Part shown: positions 9,437 through 21,675 of the stretch, piece after piece
How the letters are laid out: each line of letters starts with the position of its first letter
How positions within the stretch are numbered: the first letter of the stretch is position 1
NCBI GenBank assembly: GCA_002347285.1
Contig: DDXW01000042.1
Span: 20,443-84,442 of the forward strand
Length of the DNA stretch: 64,000 bases
Reading direction: 5' to 3'
DNA from: Rhodocyclaceae bacterium UBA2250
Lineage (GTDB): Bacteria; Pseudomonadota; Gammaproteobacteria; Burkholderiales; Rhodocyclaceae
Translations under genes and position numbers: made by a program
The notes under the pieces: generated by a model
The model's input: the letters and a program-made list of their open reading frames with translations, nothing else
Databases searched by the model: none
What the model was told of the DNA's origin: nothing

Positions 9437-9571
9437 TCAGACGGCCAGGCGATGGCGGCCCTTGGCACGACGGGCACGCAGCACCGCGCGACCGCCGCGA
9501 GTGCGGGAGCGAACGAGGAAGCCATGGGTGCGCTTGCGGCGCACGACGGACGGTTGATAAGTACGTTTCAT
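9437..9571 (-). CDS. rpmH: 50S ribosomal protein L34
   Basis: A 44-codon frame encodes the canonical L34 sequence: [18 protein letters not shown], then the Arg-rich [20 protein letters not shown]34 is a small basic protein of the large ribosomal subunit. It is the promoter-proximal gene of the rpmH-rnpA-yidD-yidC-mnmE set and diverges from dnaA. Confidence 0.97.
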   Translation of the reverse strand: MKRTYQPSVVRRKRTHGFLVRSRTRGGRAVLRARRAKGRHRLAV

Positions 9572-9813
9572 GTCGGCAGTCCTTACAGAAAAGCTAGCGA
9601 TTACAACCCGTTAGCGGCATTCATGTCAAGCTTTTTTTCTTTCCTTGGTCAGAAAAATACCGACACTGCTTGTGGATAACTTCGGCTTGTTTGGCTAGAA
9701 TAGTTTCTTTGGGAGTTTCCGAAACCATCATTGGCCGTTTGCGGAATTGATGGATCGGCTAGGTCATCCGGACCTGCCAAACTAAAAATATATTTATAAA
9801 ATCATTAGGTTAA
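9572..9813. promoter_or_regulatory. rpmH-dnaA intergenic region with DnaA box
   Basis: These 242 bases carry promoters for the divergent rpmH and dnaA genes. A perfect DnaA 9-mer, TTATCCACA, is present on the minus strand at 9671-9679, suitable for dnaA autoregulation. The stretch before the dnaA start (about 9781-9812) is very AT-rich with TATATTTATAAAAT-like sequence. In several bacteria the origin includes this side, but the other dnaA flank has more boxes. Confidence 0.7.
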
Positions 9814-11205
9814 ATGAGTCAATTCTGGACCGACTGTCTGACGCGCTTTGAAAGCGAACTGCCGGCTCAGCAGTTCAACGCGTGGATCAAGACCCTGCGG
9901 ATGGAAACGCTGGAAGAGGGTCGCCGCCTGCGTCTGATCGCCCCGAACGGCTTCATTCTGCGCTGGGTGCGGGAACGCTACCTCGAGCGCGTCGAGGCCC
10001 TGTCGCGCCAGTTCTTCCATGAACCCGTGACGATCGATCTCGTCCTGGACGAAAAGCCGGTCGGTCTGCTGCAGAACACCGGAACGGACGAACAGTCAGC
10101 GGCGCAACAGACATCGGAAGAACTTGCCGCCGATCCGCCGCCGGCGCTCAAGTGTTCCCTGCCGGAAGACTCGCCGGACTACGGCAAGACCCGCCTCAAC
10201 CCCGAATTCACTTTCGATACGCTGGTCACCGGCCGGTCCAACGATCTGGCGCGCGCGGCAGCGCAGCAGGTCGCCCTCAACCCGGGCGCTTCATACAACC
10301 CGCTCTTCATTTACGGCGGCGTCGGACTGGGCAAAACCCATCTGGTGCATGCGCTCGGCAATGAGGTGCTACGACACTCGCCGGACAAGGTCATCCGTTA
10401 CATCCACGCCGAGGATTACTACTCCGACGTGGTGCGCGCCTTTCAGCAGAAATCCTTCGACACCTTCAAACGCGCTTACCGGACGCTCGACGTCCTGCTC
10501 ATCGACGACATCCAGTTCTTCAACGGCAAGGCGCGCACCCAGGAAGAATTCTTCTACGTTTTCAACGCGCTGGTCGAAGCCAAGAAGCAGATCGTCATCA
10601 CCTGCGACACCTATCCGAAAGACATCCAGGGGCTGGAGGAACGCCTGATTTCCCGCTTCGATTGGGGGTTGACCGTACAGATCGAGCCTCCCGAACTCGA
10701 GATGCGTGTCGCCATCCTCAAGAAGAAGGCCGAGAGCGAACATATCGACCTGGACGACGACGTGGCCTTCCTGATTGCCAAGAATCTCCGTTCGAACGTG
10801 CGCGAACTCGAAGGAGCGCTGAAAAAGGTACTGGCCTTCGCCCGTTTCCACAATCGCGAGATCACGCTCGAACTGGCCAAGGAAGCGCTGAAGGACATCA
10901 TCGGCGCACACAATCGGCAGATCACGCTGGAAGTCATTCAGAAGACGGTCGCCGATTATTACAAGATCAAGGTCGCCGACATGTATTCGCAGAAACGCAC
11001 CCGGGCGATTGCCCGTCCGCGCCAAGTGGCCATGTGGCTTGCGCGCGACCTGACGCCGCACAGCCTGCCGGAAATCGGAGAAGCCTTCGGCGGGCGCGAC
11101 CACACGACGGTACTGCACGCCTGTCGCACGATCGTCGATCTACGCAGCAAGGACAGCCACCTGAACAACGATCTGCTCGTTCTCTCCCAGACGCTCAAGG
11201 GGTAG
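9814..11205 (+). CDS. dnaA: Chromosomal replication initiator protein DnaA
   Basis: AAA+ ATPase that binds DnaA boxes and opens the origin. Domain I is at the N-terminus ([22 protein letters not shown]) and a short variable domain II follows. Domain III has [19 protein letters not shown], Walker [12 protein letters not shown] near residue 170, and Walker [11 protein letters not shown]. Domain IV is at the C-terminus with the DnaA-box recognition motif [13 protein letters not shown]. The length of 463 residues is normal. It starts the dnaA-dnaN-gyrB set. Confidence 0.98.
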   Translation: MSQFWTDCLTRFESELPAQQFNAWIKTLRMETLEEGRRLRLIAPNGFILRWVRERYLERVEALSRQFFHEPVTIDLVLDEKPVGLLQNTGTDEQSAAQQTSEELAADPPPALKCSLPEDSPDYGKTRLNPEFTFDTLVTGRSNDLARAAAQQVALNPGASYNPLFIYGGVGLGKTHLVHALGNEVLRHSPDKVIRYIHAEDYYSDVVRAFQQKSFDTFKRAYRTLDVLLIDDIQFFNGKARTQEEFFYVFNALVEAKKQIVITCDTYPKDIQGLEERLISRFDWGLTVQIEPPELEMRVAILKKKAESEHIDLDDDVAFLIAKNLRSNVRELEGALKKVLAFARFHNREITLELAKEALKDIIGAHNRQITLEVIQKTVADYYKIKVADMYSQKRTRAIARPRQVAMWLARDLTPHSLPEIGEAFGGRDHTTVLHACRTIVDLRSKDSHLNNDLLVLSQTLKG

Positions 11206-11418
11206 GAACGCTTTGAACAAACCATGGAACAAGCTCTGGGGTAAATGTGGACAAATTTTCAGCTTCTATTGACGACATCAATCATCCACATTTATCCACA
11301 CAATGCACCACTATGAAATTCACAGACTGTTAAGTGAACAACTTATTGAAAACTATAAAATTCATTTAACTTTCCACCAATATCCCCGCCCTTCATCATC
11401 AATTAAGGAGTTTTAGAG
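11206..11418. other. oriC: Probable origin of replication (oriC), dnaA-dnaN gap
   Basis: This 213-base gap has a perfect DnaA box TTATCCACA at 11292-11300, a one-mismatch box TCATCCACA just before it (11282-11290), and TGTGGACAA (reverse of TTGTCCACA) at 11246-11254. A strongly AT-rich run at about 11310-11375 could be the unwinding element. Boxes plus an AT-rich run beside dnaA and parS sites nearby are what a chromosomal origin looks like. GC skew around this point would confirm it. Confidence 0.75.
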
Positions 11419-15022
<3,604 letters not shown>

Positions 15023-15025
15023 ATG

Positions 15026-15056
15026 AAAAGGGGGAACCGTGCCGGTTCCCCCTTTT
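15026..15056. terminator. Bidirectional intrinsic terminator, gyrB / cytochrome c
   Basis: The perfect 14-bp stem AAAAGGGGGAACCG / CGGTTCCCCCTTTT with a 3-base loop lies between two convergent genes. The A and T tracts at the two ends let it end transcripts from both sides. Confidence 0.93.
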
Positions 15057-15074
15057 CTTGTCGGTTCGTTCAGC

Positions 15075-15497
15075 CTACTTGAAGTTCGCGCCCGACTGGT
15101 TCGTCATGAAGATGATGGCGTTCCTGAGTTCTTCCTCGGTCGCATCGGAGCCTCCCTTGGGCGGCATCGCGCCCTTGCCGGCCGTGGCCGATTTCACCAG
15201 CCCGTCGAGGCCCATGGCGATGCGTTGCGCCCAGGCCGCGTTGTCGCCCATCTTCGGTGCGTTGGCGGCGCCGGTGTCGTGGCAGGCGCCGCAGACGCCC
15301 TTGTAGATCGCCTCGCCGGAACGACCGCCCGCCGGGGCCGCCGCCTCGGCAGCGCCGAGTTTCACTTTCGCCACCGGCTGGATGCGGACATTGACGGCTT
15401 CCTCATCCATTTTCGGCTTGCCGCCCATTGCGACGGCGAGTGCCGGCGACAGGAGGAACAGACCGACGGCCAGCGTGTGCGGAAAACGCTTGCTCAT
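15075..15497 (-). CDS. Cytochrome c5 family protein
   Basis: Periplasmic monohaem cytochrome c, probably an electron carrier to terminal oxidases or reductases. Residues 1-23 are a signal peptide. The haem motif CGACH is near residue 70, and a Met ligand is likely in GAMPPKGGSDATEEELRNAI, the normal c5 tail. The length of 140 residues is normal. The linker before the haem domain (residues about 45-53) is encoded by a copy of the dispersed repeat with one mismatch to its A variant (15340-15362). The gene converges on gyrB and is followed upstream by tRNA-Arg. Confidence 0.9.
   Translation of the reverse strand: MSKRFPHTLAVGLFLLSPALAVAMGGKPKMDEEAVNVRIQPVAKVKLGAAEAAAPAGGRSGEAIYKGVCGACHDTGAANAPKMGDNAAWAQRIAMGLDGLVKSATAGKGAMPPKGGSDATEEELRNAIIFMTNQSGANFK
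15340..15362 (-). repeat. Dispersed 23-bp repeat, copy 4, inside cytochrome c5 gene
   Basis: 22 of 23 match the A-variant consensus. It is read as KLGAAEAA in the low-complexity linker between signal peptide and haem domain. Confidence 0.7.
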
Positions 15498-15519
15498 TCT
15501 TGTGACCTAGATGTATGAC

Positions 15520-15596
15520 TGGCGCGCCCGGCGCGATTCGAACGCACGACCCCTGCCTTCGGAGGGCAGTACTCTATCCAGCTGAGCTACGGGCGC
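15520..15596 (-). tRNA. tRNA-Arg (anticodon CCG)
   Basis: The minus strand folds as a full cloverleaf: acceptor GCGCCCG/CGGGCGC, D arm with AGCTCAGCTGGATAGAG, anticodon stem CTGCC/GGCAG with loop CTCCGAA, and T arm with TTCGAAT. CCA is encoded at the 3' end. The anticodon CCG reads Arg codon CGG. The length is 77 bases including CCA. Confidence 0.96.
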
Positions 15597-15620
15597 TTGG
15601 GGATGCGTATTCTACCGCGC

Positions 15621-16541
15621 TTACAAGCCGCGCGCCCAGGCCGGCCGCAGCGAAACCGTTTCCGGGCGGGTGACCGCCGCCCGCACCTGCGCGAGCAGAC
15701 GCTCCTGGTCGGCGCCCAGCGTACCTTTGAGCACCAGCCAGTTCGAGGCGTGGTCGCTGCGGAACACGGTGCGGGTCAGCGCCAGCCCGGCGAGGAAGCG
15801 TTCCATCTCGACGAACAGCTCGTGCGGCGACAGCGGCTCCCAGCCGGGGAAGCCGGCGCGCAGCCGCTCCTCGCCGTGCGGGAAGCTCACCACCAGCGTC
15901 GCCAGGTATTCGGGCTGGGTCGCGTTGAGCAGCCGCGCCGAGTTGTCCGCATGCTGCTGCCACAAGCCGAGGCCGCCAAGACCATTCAAGATCATCACCG
16001 AGCGCGTGATGCCCGCCTCGCCGAGTTTGAGCAGCGCCTCGCGCGTCGTCTCGAAAGTCTCCCCCTTGCTGACACGCGCCAGCACCTCGTCGTCGCCGGA
16101 TTCCGCGCCGACATACACGAGCTTCAGTCCGGCGTCGGCCAGTTCCTGCAGTTCGGCGACCGACTTCTTGCGCAGGTTGCGCGGCAGGCAATAGCTGGAG
16201 ATGCGATGCACTGCCGGCAGATGCGAGCGGATCGCCGCCAGGATGGCGAGCAGGCGGCGCGTCGGCAGCACCAGCGCGTCGCCGTCGGCGAGAAAGACGC
16301 GGCGCACTTCGCCGCCGGAATGCTCGCCGCAGGCGCGGATCGCCTCCAGCGTCTCGGCTTCGTCGCGTGCGCGGAACTTCTTCTGCGGCGCGGTGTACAT
16401 CTCGCAGAAGGTGCACCGGTTCCACGAGCAGCCGTCGGTGACGGGCAGGATCAGCGAGTCGGCCTCGGAGGGCGGACGGTAGACGGGATCGATATAACGG
16501 ATCGGAAACATGTGAAATGGCGGGGCTTCGATGTCTGCCAT
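15621..16541 (-). CDS. Radical SAM protein
   Basis: Predicted S-adenosylmethionine radical enzyme of unknown reaction. The cluster motif near residue 37 reads CSWNRCTFC, a C-x4-C-x2-C spacing rather than the usual C-x3-C-x2-C. FCEMYTAPQKKFRAR follows. Further on, ISSYCLPRNLRKKS and LVYVGAESGDDEVLARVSKGET are typical of the Elp3/MiaB-like radical SAM barrel. The 306-residue protein has no obvious accessory domain. It lies between tRNA-Arg and the divergent ampG. The variant cysteine spacing should be respected when assigning it to a family. Confidence 0.85.
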   Translation of the reverse strand: MADIEAPPFHMFPIRYIDPVYRPPSEADSLILPVTDGCSWNRCTFCEMYTAPQKKFRARDEAETLEAIRACGEHSGGEVRRVFLADGDALVLPTRRLLAILAAIRSHLPAVHRISSYCLPRNLRKKSVAELQELADAGLKLVYVGAESGDDEVLARVSKGETFETTREALLKLGEAGITRSVMILNGLGGLGLWQQHADNSARLLNATQPEYLATLVVSFPHGEERLRAGFPGWEPLSPHELFVEMERFLAGLALTRTVFRSDHASNWLVLKGTLGADQERLLAQVRAAVTRPETVSLRPAWARGL

Positions 16542-16580
16542 TATGGATCAGGCGGCTGCCGCGGCTGCTAGCATCGCCCG

Positions 16581-17873
16581 ATGATGCCCGCCTGCTCCGC
16601 CTGGCTTAGCGCCCTCCTCACCCGCCGCATGCTGATCTGCGTGTTCACCGGCTTCGCGTCGGGCATGCCGCTCTACCTGCTGCTCAACCTGCTGCCGGCC
16701 TGGCTGTATTCCGAAGGCGTGAGCCTCAAGGCGATCGGCCTAATGACCCTGATCCAGTTTCCCTACACCTGGAAGTTCCTCTGGTCGCCGCTGCTCGACC
16801 GCTACGCGCTGCCGATCTTCTCGCTCGGCCGCCGGCGCAGCTGGATCCTCGTCACGCAGGGGCTGCTGCTGGTCGTCATCGCCCTGCTCGGCCGCTTCTC
16901 GCCGGCCACCGAACTGAGCGTGGTCGTCTGGCTCGCCGCGCTGCTCGCCTTCGTCTCGGCCACCGGCGACATCGCTCTCGACGCCTATCGCCGCGAACTG
17001 CTCGCCGAGCACGAACTGGGGTTGGGCAACTCGGTGCATGTGAACGCTTACCGCATCGCCGGTCTGGTGCCGGGCTCGTTGTCGCTGATCCTCGCCGACC
17101 ATCTGCCGTGGGACACCGTGTTCCTCATCACCGCGCTGTTCATGCTGCCCGGCATGGCCATGGCGCTGCTGGTGCGGGAGCCGGTCATCGCCGGCGGTGC
17201 GCCGAAGACGCTGCGCGAGGCGGTCGTCGAGCCATTCCACGAATTCATCACCCGCGCCGGGTTGAAGGAAGCGCTGCTGATCCTCGCCTTCATCTTCCTC
17301 TACAAGCTCGGCGATTCGATGGCCACCGCGCTGGCCACGCCCTTCTATCTCGACATGGGCTACGCCAAGTCGGACATCGGCCTCGTCGCCAAGCACGCCG
17401 GGCTGTGGCCGGCGGTGATCGGCGGCCTGCTCGGCGGGCTGTGGATGGTCAGCCTCGGCATCAACCGTGCGCTGTGGCTGTTCGGCGTGGTGCAGGTGGT
17501 GTCGATCTTCGGCTTCGCCTGGCTCGCCTCGCTCGGCCCGCAGGCCGCCGTCGACGGCGCGGCGCTGGCGCGGCTGGCCGTGGTGATCGGCTTCGAGGCG
17601 CTCGGCGTCGGTCTCGGCACGGCCGCCTTCGTCGCCTTCATCGCGCGCGCCACGCATCCTGCCTACACGGCGACGCAGTTCGCGCTGTTCACCAGCCTGG
17701 CCGCCGTGCCGCGCACCTTCGTCAATGCCGCCACCGGTTGGCTGGTCGAGTCGCTGGGCTGGATGCCCTTCTTCCTGTTGTGTGTATTGCTGGCCCTGCC
17801 CGGGATGGCGTTGCTGCTCAAGGTCGCGCCGTGGCGCGCGGGCCACAAAGCGGTGCCGGCCTTGGAAAAATGA
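16581..17873 (+). CDS. ampG: AmpG-family muropeptide MFS permease
   Basis: Inner-membrane importer of GlcNAc-anhydro-muropeptides for cell-wall recycling. The protein of 430 residues has about 12 hydrophobic segments, and its N-terminal half is strongly AmpG-like: FTGFASGMPLYLLLN, LIQFPYTWKFLWSPLLDRY and GRRRSWIL. The loop ATGDIALDAYRRELL is also conserved. It is divergent from the radical SAM gene with a 39-base gap. No ampC or ampR lies nearby, so a link to beta-lactam response is not shown here. Confidence 0.88.
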   Translation: MMPACSAWLSALLTRRMLICVFTGFASGMPLYLLLNLLPAWLYSEGVSLKAIGLMTLIQFPYTWKFLWSPLLDRYALPIFSLGRRRSWILVTQGLLLVVIALLGRFSPATELSVVVWLAALLAFVSATGDIALDAYRRELLAEHELGLGNSVHVNAYRIAGLVPGSLSLILADHLPWDTVFLITALFMLPGMAMALLVREPVIAGGAPKTLREAVVEPFHEFITRAGLKEALLILAFIFLYKLGDSMATALATPFYLDMGYAKSDIGLVAKHAGLWPAVIGGLLGGLWMVSLGINRALWLFGVVQVVSIFGFAWLASLGPQAAVDGAALARLAVVIGFEALGVGLGTAAFVAFIARATHPAYTATQFALFTSLAAVPRTFVNAATGWLVESLGWMPFFLLCVLLALPGMALLLKVAPWRAGHKAVPALEK

Positions 17874-17949
17874 GGGTCCGTCTCAACTTTTTTTGGCGGG
17901 CATCGTTAAGGTGAACACGACGCTTCGATAGTGAGCGGGGGGACAGGAA

Positions 17950-18159
17950 ATGGTGATCGTCATGGACATGGAAACGGGAAAAAAGATGACCGAGGCGGAA
18001 GCGGCCGCCGCGGAGTTCGGCGAGTTCGTCGATGAGGTGCTCAACGCGGGCTGGCTGCCCCAGTCCGAGGCGAGGCTGGAAGTGCACTCCCATGTCGATG
18101 GCGTGCCGGCCGCTGCTGCCGACGATTTCCTGCGCACCCTCTATCGCAACCAGGAGTAG
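17950..18159 (+). CDS. Small acidic hypothetical protein
   Basis: A 69-codon frame in a strand gap between ampG and midA. The ATG at 17950 has GGGGGACAGGA just upstream, a plausible ribosome site. The product is acidic, Ala- and Glu-rich in its first half (KMTEAEAAAAEFGEFVDEV), with no signal peptide or membrane segment. I recognise no family. The tight fit between two neighbours and the good ribosome site favour a real gene, but it may be a chance frame. Confidence 0.5.
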   Translation: MVIVMDMETGKKMTEAEAAAAEFGEFVDEVLNAGWLPQSEARLEVHSHVDGVPAAAADDFLRTLYRNQE

Positions 18160-18166
18160 CCGCGAA

Positions 18167-19363
18167 TCAGAGCGCGTGGCGCCGGTCGCCGTGCGCGAAG
18201 CCGAGCAGCGGCGTGTCGATGCCACGCCCGAGCGCGATCACCTTGAACAACTCGCCCATCTCGCCTGGCGCCAGCAGCGTCTGCAGCGCGCCGCTCGCGC
18301 GCAGCGCCTGTTCCCCCCCGGCCTGCTGGCGCGCGGCCAGCAGCTCGCCGATACCGCAGTTGATCAGGAAGGTCGCCTGGCTGGTGTAGCCGAGCACTTC
18401 GAGGCCGGCGGCGTAGCCCGTCTCGGCGACGGCGGTGAAGTCGACATGGCTGGTGATGTCCGACAGTCCCGGCCACCAGAACGGATCGTCGTGCGCACGC
18501 TGGCGGTAGTGGCAGCGCAGGGTGCCGCGGTTGCGCTGCGGATGGTACAGCTCGTGGCGCGGCAGGCCGTAGTCGATCAGCAGCAGCGCGCCGCACGCCA
18601 GTCGCCGGCCCCACTCGCCGACCCAGGCGCGGGCCGCGAGGCCGATCTCGCTCTCGTAGGGCGCCGCCAGGTCGAGCTCCGCCATCGCCGCCGCCAGCGC
18701 GCCGTGCGCCGGCCGCTCGGCCCAGGCGAAGCCGCCGTCGGCGCTGAGGACCACGCCGCGCTCCATGAGCCCTGTCTCGCGCCAGGCGACCGCATGTGTC
18801 GGCAGCGCGTCGAGCAGTTCGTTGGCGACGACGACGCCGGCAAACGTCTCGGGCAGTTCGTCGAGCCAGGTCACGCGGTCGGCGAGATGCGGCGCCGCCG
18901 CCAGAAGCGTCTGCTGCTGGCGTGCGCGCAACTCACCCGACAGCTCGAGGATCAGATAGCGCTCCGGCAGCGCGCCCAGCGCATCGAGCGCCTGCAGCAG
19001 GTCGGCGGCGAGCCGGCCGCTACCGGCGCCGACCTCGAGCAAAGTCGGTTCCGGCGAAGCGGCACAGTGAGTGAACACTTGCGCAATCTGCCGGGCGAGC
19101 GCCTGGCCGAACAGCGGCGTCAACTCGGGCGCGGTGACGAAGTCCCCCCCTGCGTGCAAATCGCCGAACTTCAGCGAGCCTCCTGAGTAGTAGCCGAGTC
19201 CCGGCAGGTGCAGCGCCATGTCCATGTAGTCGGCAAAGGGCAGCCAGCCGCCCGCGGCGCGTATCGCATCGGCGATGCAGGCGGACAGCGTGCGGCTCGA
19301 TGCCTGCGCGTCGGCGGAAGGGATCGGCAGGAAATGCGGCGCGTGCTCGGCGGAGGTCACCAT
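18167..19363 (-). CDS. MidA/NDUFAF7-family class I SAM-dependent methyltransferase
   Basis: Member of the family (COG1565) whose mitochondrial relative NDUFAF7 methylates an arginine of a complex I subunit; the bacterial target is not established. It shows the family N-terminus PFADYMDMALHLPGLGYYSGG, the following GDFVTAPELTPLFGQALA, and the SAM-binding loop LLEVGAGSGRLAADLL near residue 107. The length of 398 residues is normal. A small hairpin (19377-19396) lies just upstream. Confidence 0.88.
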   Translation of the reverse strand: MVTSAEHAPHFLPIPSADAQASSRTLSACIADAIRAAGGWLPFADYMDMALHLPGLGYYSGGSLKFGDLHAGGDFVTAPELTPLFGQALARQIAQVFTHCAASPEPTLLEVGAGSGRLAADLLQALDALGALPERYLILELSGELRARQQQTLLAAAPHLADRVTWLDELPETFAGVVVANELLDALPTHAVAWRETGLMERGVVLSADGGFAWAERPAHGALAAAMAELDLAAPYESEIGLAARAWVGEWGRRLACGALLLIDYGLPRHELYHPQRNRGTLRCHYRQRAHDDPFWWPGLSDITSHVDFTAVAETGYAAGLEVLGYTSQATFLINCGIGELLAARQQAGGEQALRASGALQTLLAPGEMGELFKVIALGRGIDTPLLGFAHGDRRHAL

Positions 19364-19376
19364 CGGCCGGCATTCT

Positions 19377-19396
19377 ACGGGTTGTCATCAACCCGT
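19377..19396. terminator. Short hairpin between hpf-like gene and midA
   Basis: The 8-bp perfect stem ACGGGTTG/CAACCCGT with a 4-base loop lies downstream of the minus-strand HPF-cold-shock gene and 14 bases upstream of the midA start. There is no U tract, so termination is uncertain. Confidence 0.35.
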
Positions 19397-19430
19397 CGGC
19401 GCAGCGCGGGCGCTCGCTTGCGGCAGCCGC

Positions 19431-19976
19431 TCAGGGCGTCTGGTGCTTGCCCTTGCTGACGCGGTTGGCTTGCGGTCCCTCGGCGCCCATTTCCTCGAGG
19501 AACACCACCGGATCGCCGACCTTCAGCTGATCGAATTCCGGATGGGCGCAGTTGTAAAGGTGGAAATAAAGTTCGGTGCCGTCGGCCCTGGCGATGAAGC
19601 CGTAGCCTTCTTCCGGGAACAGCCGCGCGATCTGGCCGTGGGATTCGACCTCATGCACCTTCACGTCGCCGCGGATGCGCCGCGCATGCTCCTCGAGCTT
19701 GCGCTTCGTGGCGTCGAACGCGTCGCGGATCGCGACGTAAATGTCTTCGGCCTTGTCGCGGTTCACCACGATCTCGCTGCCCGGGATCGTCAGGTCGATG
19801 CGGATGTTGTAGAGCTTGCCCTGATGCTTGTGCTTCTGGATCATGCCGACCGTTATCCGGCAGGACATGATGTGCTCGAAGAAATGATCCAGCCGCTCGG
19901 CGCGCTCCATGATGGCGGCCTCGACGGCGTCGGAGCGGGGCAGGTCGCGAAAGGTGATTTGCACTGGCAATTGCAT
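19431..19976 (-). CDS. HPF/RaiA ribosome-binding domain fused to a cold-shock domain
   Basis: Residues 1 to about 105 resemble ribosome hibernation factors (HPF/RaiA): MQLPVQITFRDLPRSDAVEAAI, then the basic helix KAEDIYVAIRDAFDATKRKLEEH. Residues about 112-175 form a cold-shock domain with the RNP1-like GYGFIARADGTELYFH. HPF domains sit in the small-subunit decoding region, and cold-shock domains bind single-stranded RNA, so the protein likely acts on ribosomes or mRNA under stress. Single-domain HPF is about 95-120 residues and long HPF has a different C-terminal domain, so this is a distinct architecture. It is a single gene, divergent from tcdA. Confidence 0.87.
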   Translation of the reverse strand: MQLPVQITFRDLPRSDAVEAAIMERAERLDHFFEHIMSCRITVGMIQKHKHQGKLYNIRIDLTIPGSEIVVNRDKAEDIYVAIRDAFDATKRKLEEHARRIRGDVKVHEVESHGQIARLFPEEGYGFIARADGTELYFHLYNCAHPEFDQLKVGDPVVFLEEMGAEGPQANRVSKGKHQTP

Positions 19977-20155
19977 GGCATTCTCCTGGGTGATTTCGAT
20001 TGGCCGAAGGCCATGATCCGCCCCTTCCAGATCGTCATTGCTGCCGTCCCGATGGCAGGCGTCAATCGAATTCTAGACCAGCACGAGGAAGCGTCCAGTC
20101 CGATACAACGCCGGGATTCAACGCTACCATTGGCCTCCCGATCAGTCAGACAACG

Positions 20156-20917
20156 ATGGAAGACAGCATCGCCAGCCGCCGCTTCGGCGGCATCGACCGG
20201 CTCTACGGCCACGGCAGCCTCGCGCGGCTGGCGGCGGCGCACGTCTGCGTGATCGGCATCGGCGGCGTCGGCTCGTGGGCGGCCGAAGCGCTGGCGCGCT
20301 CCGGCGTCGGGCGGCTGACCTTGATCGACCTCGACCACGTCGCCGAGAGCAACGTGAACCGCCAGGTACATGCGCTCGAAGGCACGCTCGGCCAGGCCAA
20401 GGTGCTGGCGATGGGCGAGCGCATCGCCGCGATCAACCCGTCCTGCACACTGGTCTGCGTCGAGGAGTTCGTCACGGCGGATAACGTCGCGACGTTGCTG
20501 CCCGCCTGCGATGCCGTCCTCGACTGCATCGACGACGTGAAAGCCAAGGCGGCGCTGATCGCGCACTGCCGGCGCGGCAGGCGCGCGGTGGTGACGACCG
20601 GCGGCGCGGGCGGGCGGACCGACCCGACGCGCATCCGGGTCGAGGATCTGTCGCGTACCACGCAGGACGCGCTCGCCAGCAAGCTGCGCGCGCGGCTGCG
20701 CAAGGACTACGGTTTCACCCGCGATCCGAAGAAGAAGTTCGGCGTGCCCTGCGTGTTTTCCGACGAGCAGATCCGGCGGCCGGCGACGATGGCCTGCGAC
20801 GTGGATGAAAAAGGCTTGCACGGCCTCAACTGCGCTGGCTACGGCTCGTCGGTGGCGGTCACCGCCGGCTTCGGCCTCGCGGCCGCCGCGCACTGCCTCG
20901 GTATACTGCTCGGATGA
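20156..20917 (+). CDS. tcdA: tRNA threonylcarbamoyladenosine dehydratase
   Basis: ATP-dependent cyclisation of t6A37 to ct6A in tRNAs that read ANN codons. The E1-like Rossmann fold begins VCVIGIGGVGSWAAEALARSG near residue 26, and the conserved ESNVNRQ follows. The length of 253 residues is normal. The ATG at 20156 starts MEDSIASRRFGGIDRLYG, the usual N-terminus; an upstream in-frame ATG at 20000 would add 52 unrelated residues. It overlaps the next gene by ATGA, starting a four-gene operon with a pteridine reductase, ttcA and an aminotransferase. Confidence 0.93.
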   Translation: MEDSIASRRFGGIDRLYGHGSLARLAAAHVCVIGIGGVGSWAAEALARSGVGRLTLIDLDHVAESNVNRQVHALEGTLGQAKVLAMGERIAAINPSCTLVCVEEFVTADNVATLLPACDAVLDCIDDVKAKAALIAHCRRGRRAVVTTGGAGGRTDPTRIRVEDLSRTTQDALASKLRARLRKDYGFTRDPKKKFGVPCVFSDEQIRRPATMACDVDEKGLHGLNCAGYGSSVAVTAGFGLAAAAHCLGILLG

Positions 20918-21675
20918 AACCTCCTGAAACACCGGTCGTGCTCGTCACCGGCGCCGCACGGCGCGTCGGCGCGGAGATCGCGCGTGCGCTGCACGCGGCC
21001 GGCGCGAACCTCGTGCTGCACTATCGCGCGTCGGCCGAGGAAGCGGAACGGCTGGCCGCCGACCTCAACGTCCGCCGCGCAAACTCGGCGCTGGCGAGGC
21101 GGCGCGACCTGCGCGACATGGCGGGCTTGGCGAGCCTGGTCGAGGAGGCGGTCGCGCACTTCGGCCGGCTCGACGCGCTGGTGAACAACGCTTCGAGCTT
21201 CTTCCATACGCCGGTCGGCACGATCGACGAAGCGGCCTGGGACGATCTGGTCGGCAGCAACCTCAAGGGACCGTTGTTCCTGTCGCAGGCGTCTGCGCCG
21301 CATCTGGCCGGCTCATTGCTGCCTGGTGGCGGCTGCATCGTAAACATCACCGATATCCACGCCGAGCGTCCTTTGAAGGGCTATCCGGTCTACAGCGTCG
21401 CCAAGGCCGGGCTGCTCGGCCTGACGCGCGCGCTGGCGCTCGAGCTCGCGCCGCAGGTGCGCGTCAATGCCGTCGCGCCCGGCGCGATCGAATGGCCGGA
21501 GAACGAGGAGCATTTTCCGTCCGTCGAGCAGCAGGCCATCATCGAGCACACGCTGCTCAAGCGTACCGGAACGCCTGCCGACATCGCGCGCACGGTGAAA
21601 TTCCTGATCTTCGACGCACCCTACATCACCGGCCAGGTCATCAACGTCGACGGCGGCCGAACCGCACATTTATGA
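20914..21675 (+). CDS. SDR family pteridine reductase (FolM-like)
   Basis: Short-chain dehydrogenase resembling pteridine and dihydromonapterin reductases, which keep folate-type pterins reduced. The NADP-binding pattern is [16 protein letters not shown], with the HYRAS motif typical of pteridine reductases after beta-2. The NNAS motif and catalytic YSVAKAG follow. The length of 253 residues is normal. Residues about 56-64 (ANSALARRR) are encoded by an exact A-variant copy of the dispersed repeat, at a place where relatives have a similar loop, so insertion is not certain. Four-base overlaps on both sides indicate coupling with tcdA and ttcA. Confidence 0.85.
   Translation: MKPPETPVVLVTGAARRVGAEIARALHAAGANLVLHYRASAEEAERLAADLNVRRANSALARRRDLRDMAGLASLVEEAVAHFGRLDALVNNASSFFHTPVGTIDEAAWDDLVGSNLKGPLFLSQASAPHLAGSLLPGGGCIVNITDIHAERPLKGYPVYSVAKAGLLGLTRALALELAPQVRVNAVAPGAIEWPENEEHFPSVEQQAIIEHTLLKRTGTPADIARTVKFLIFDAPYITGQVINVDGGRTAHL
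21081..21103 (+). repeat. Dispersed 23-bp repeat, copy 5, inside the pteridine reductase gene
   Basis: Exact match to the A-variant consensus, in the same strand sense as the gene. It is read as NSALARR between beta-3 and the next conserved segment of the SDR fold. Confidence 0.75.
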
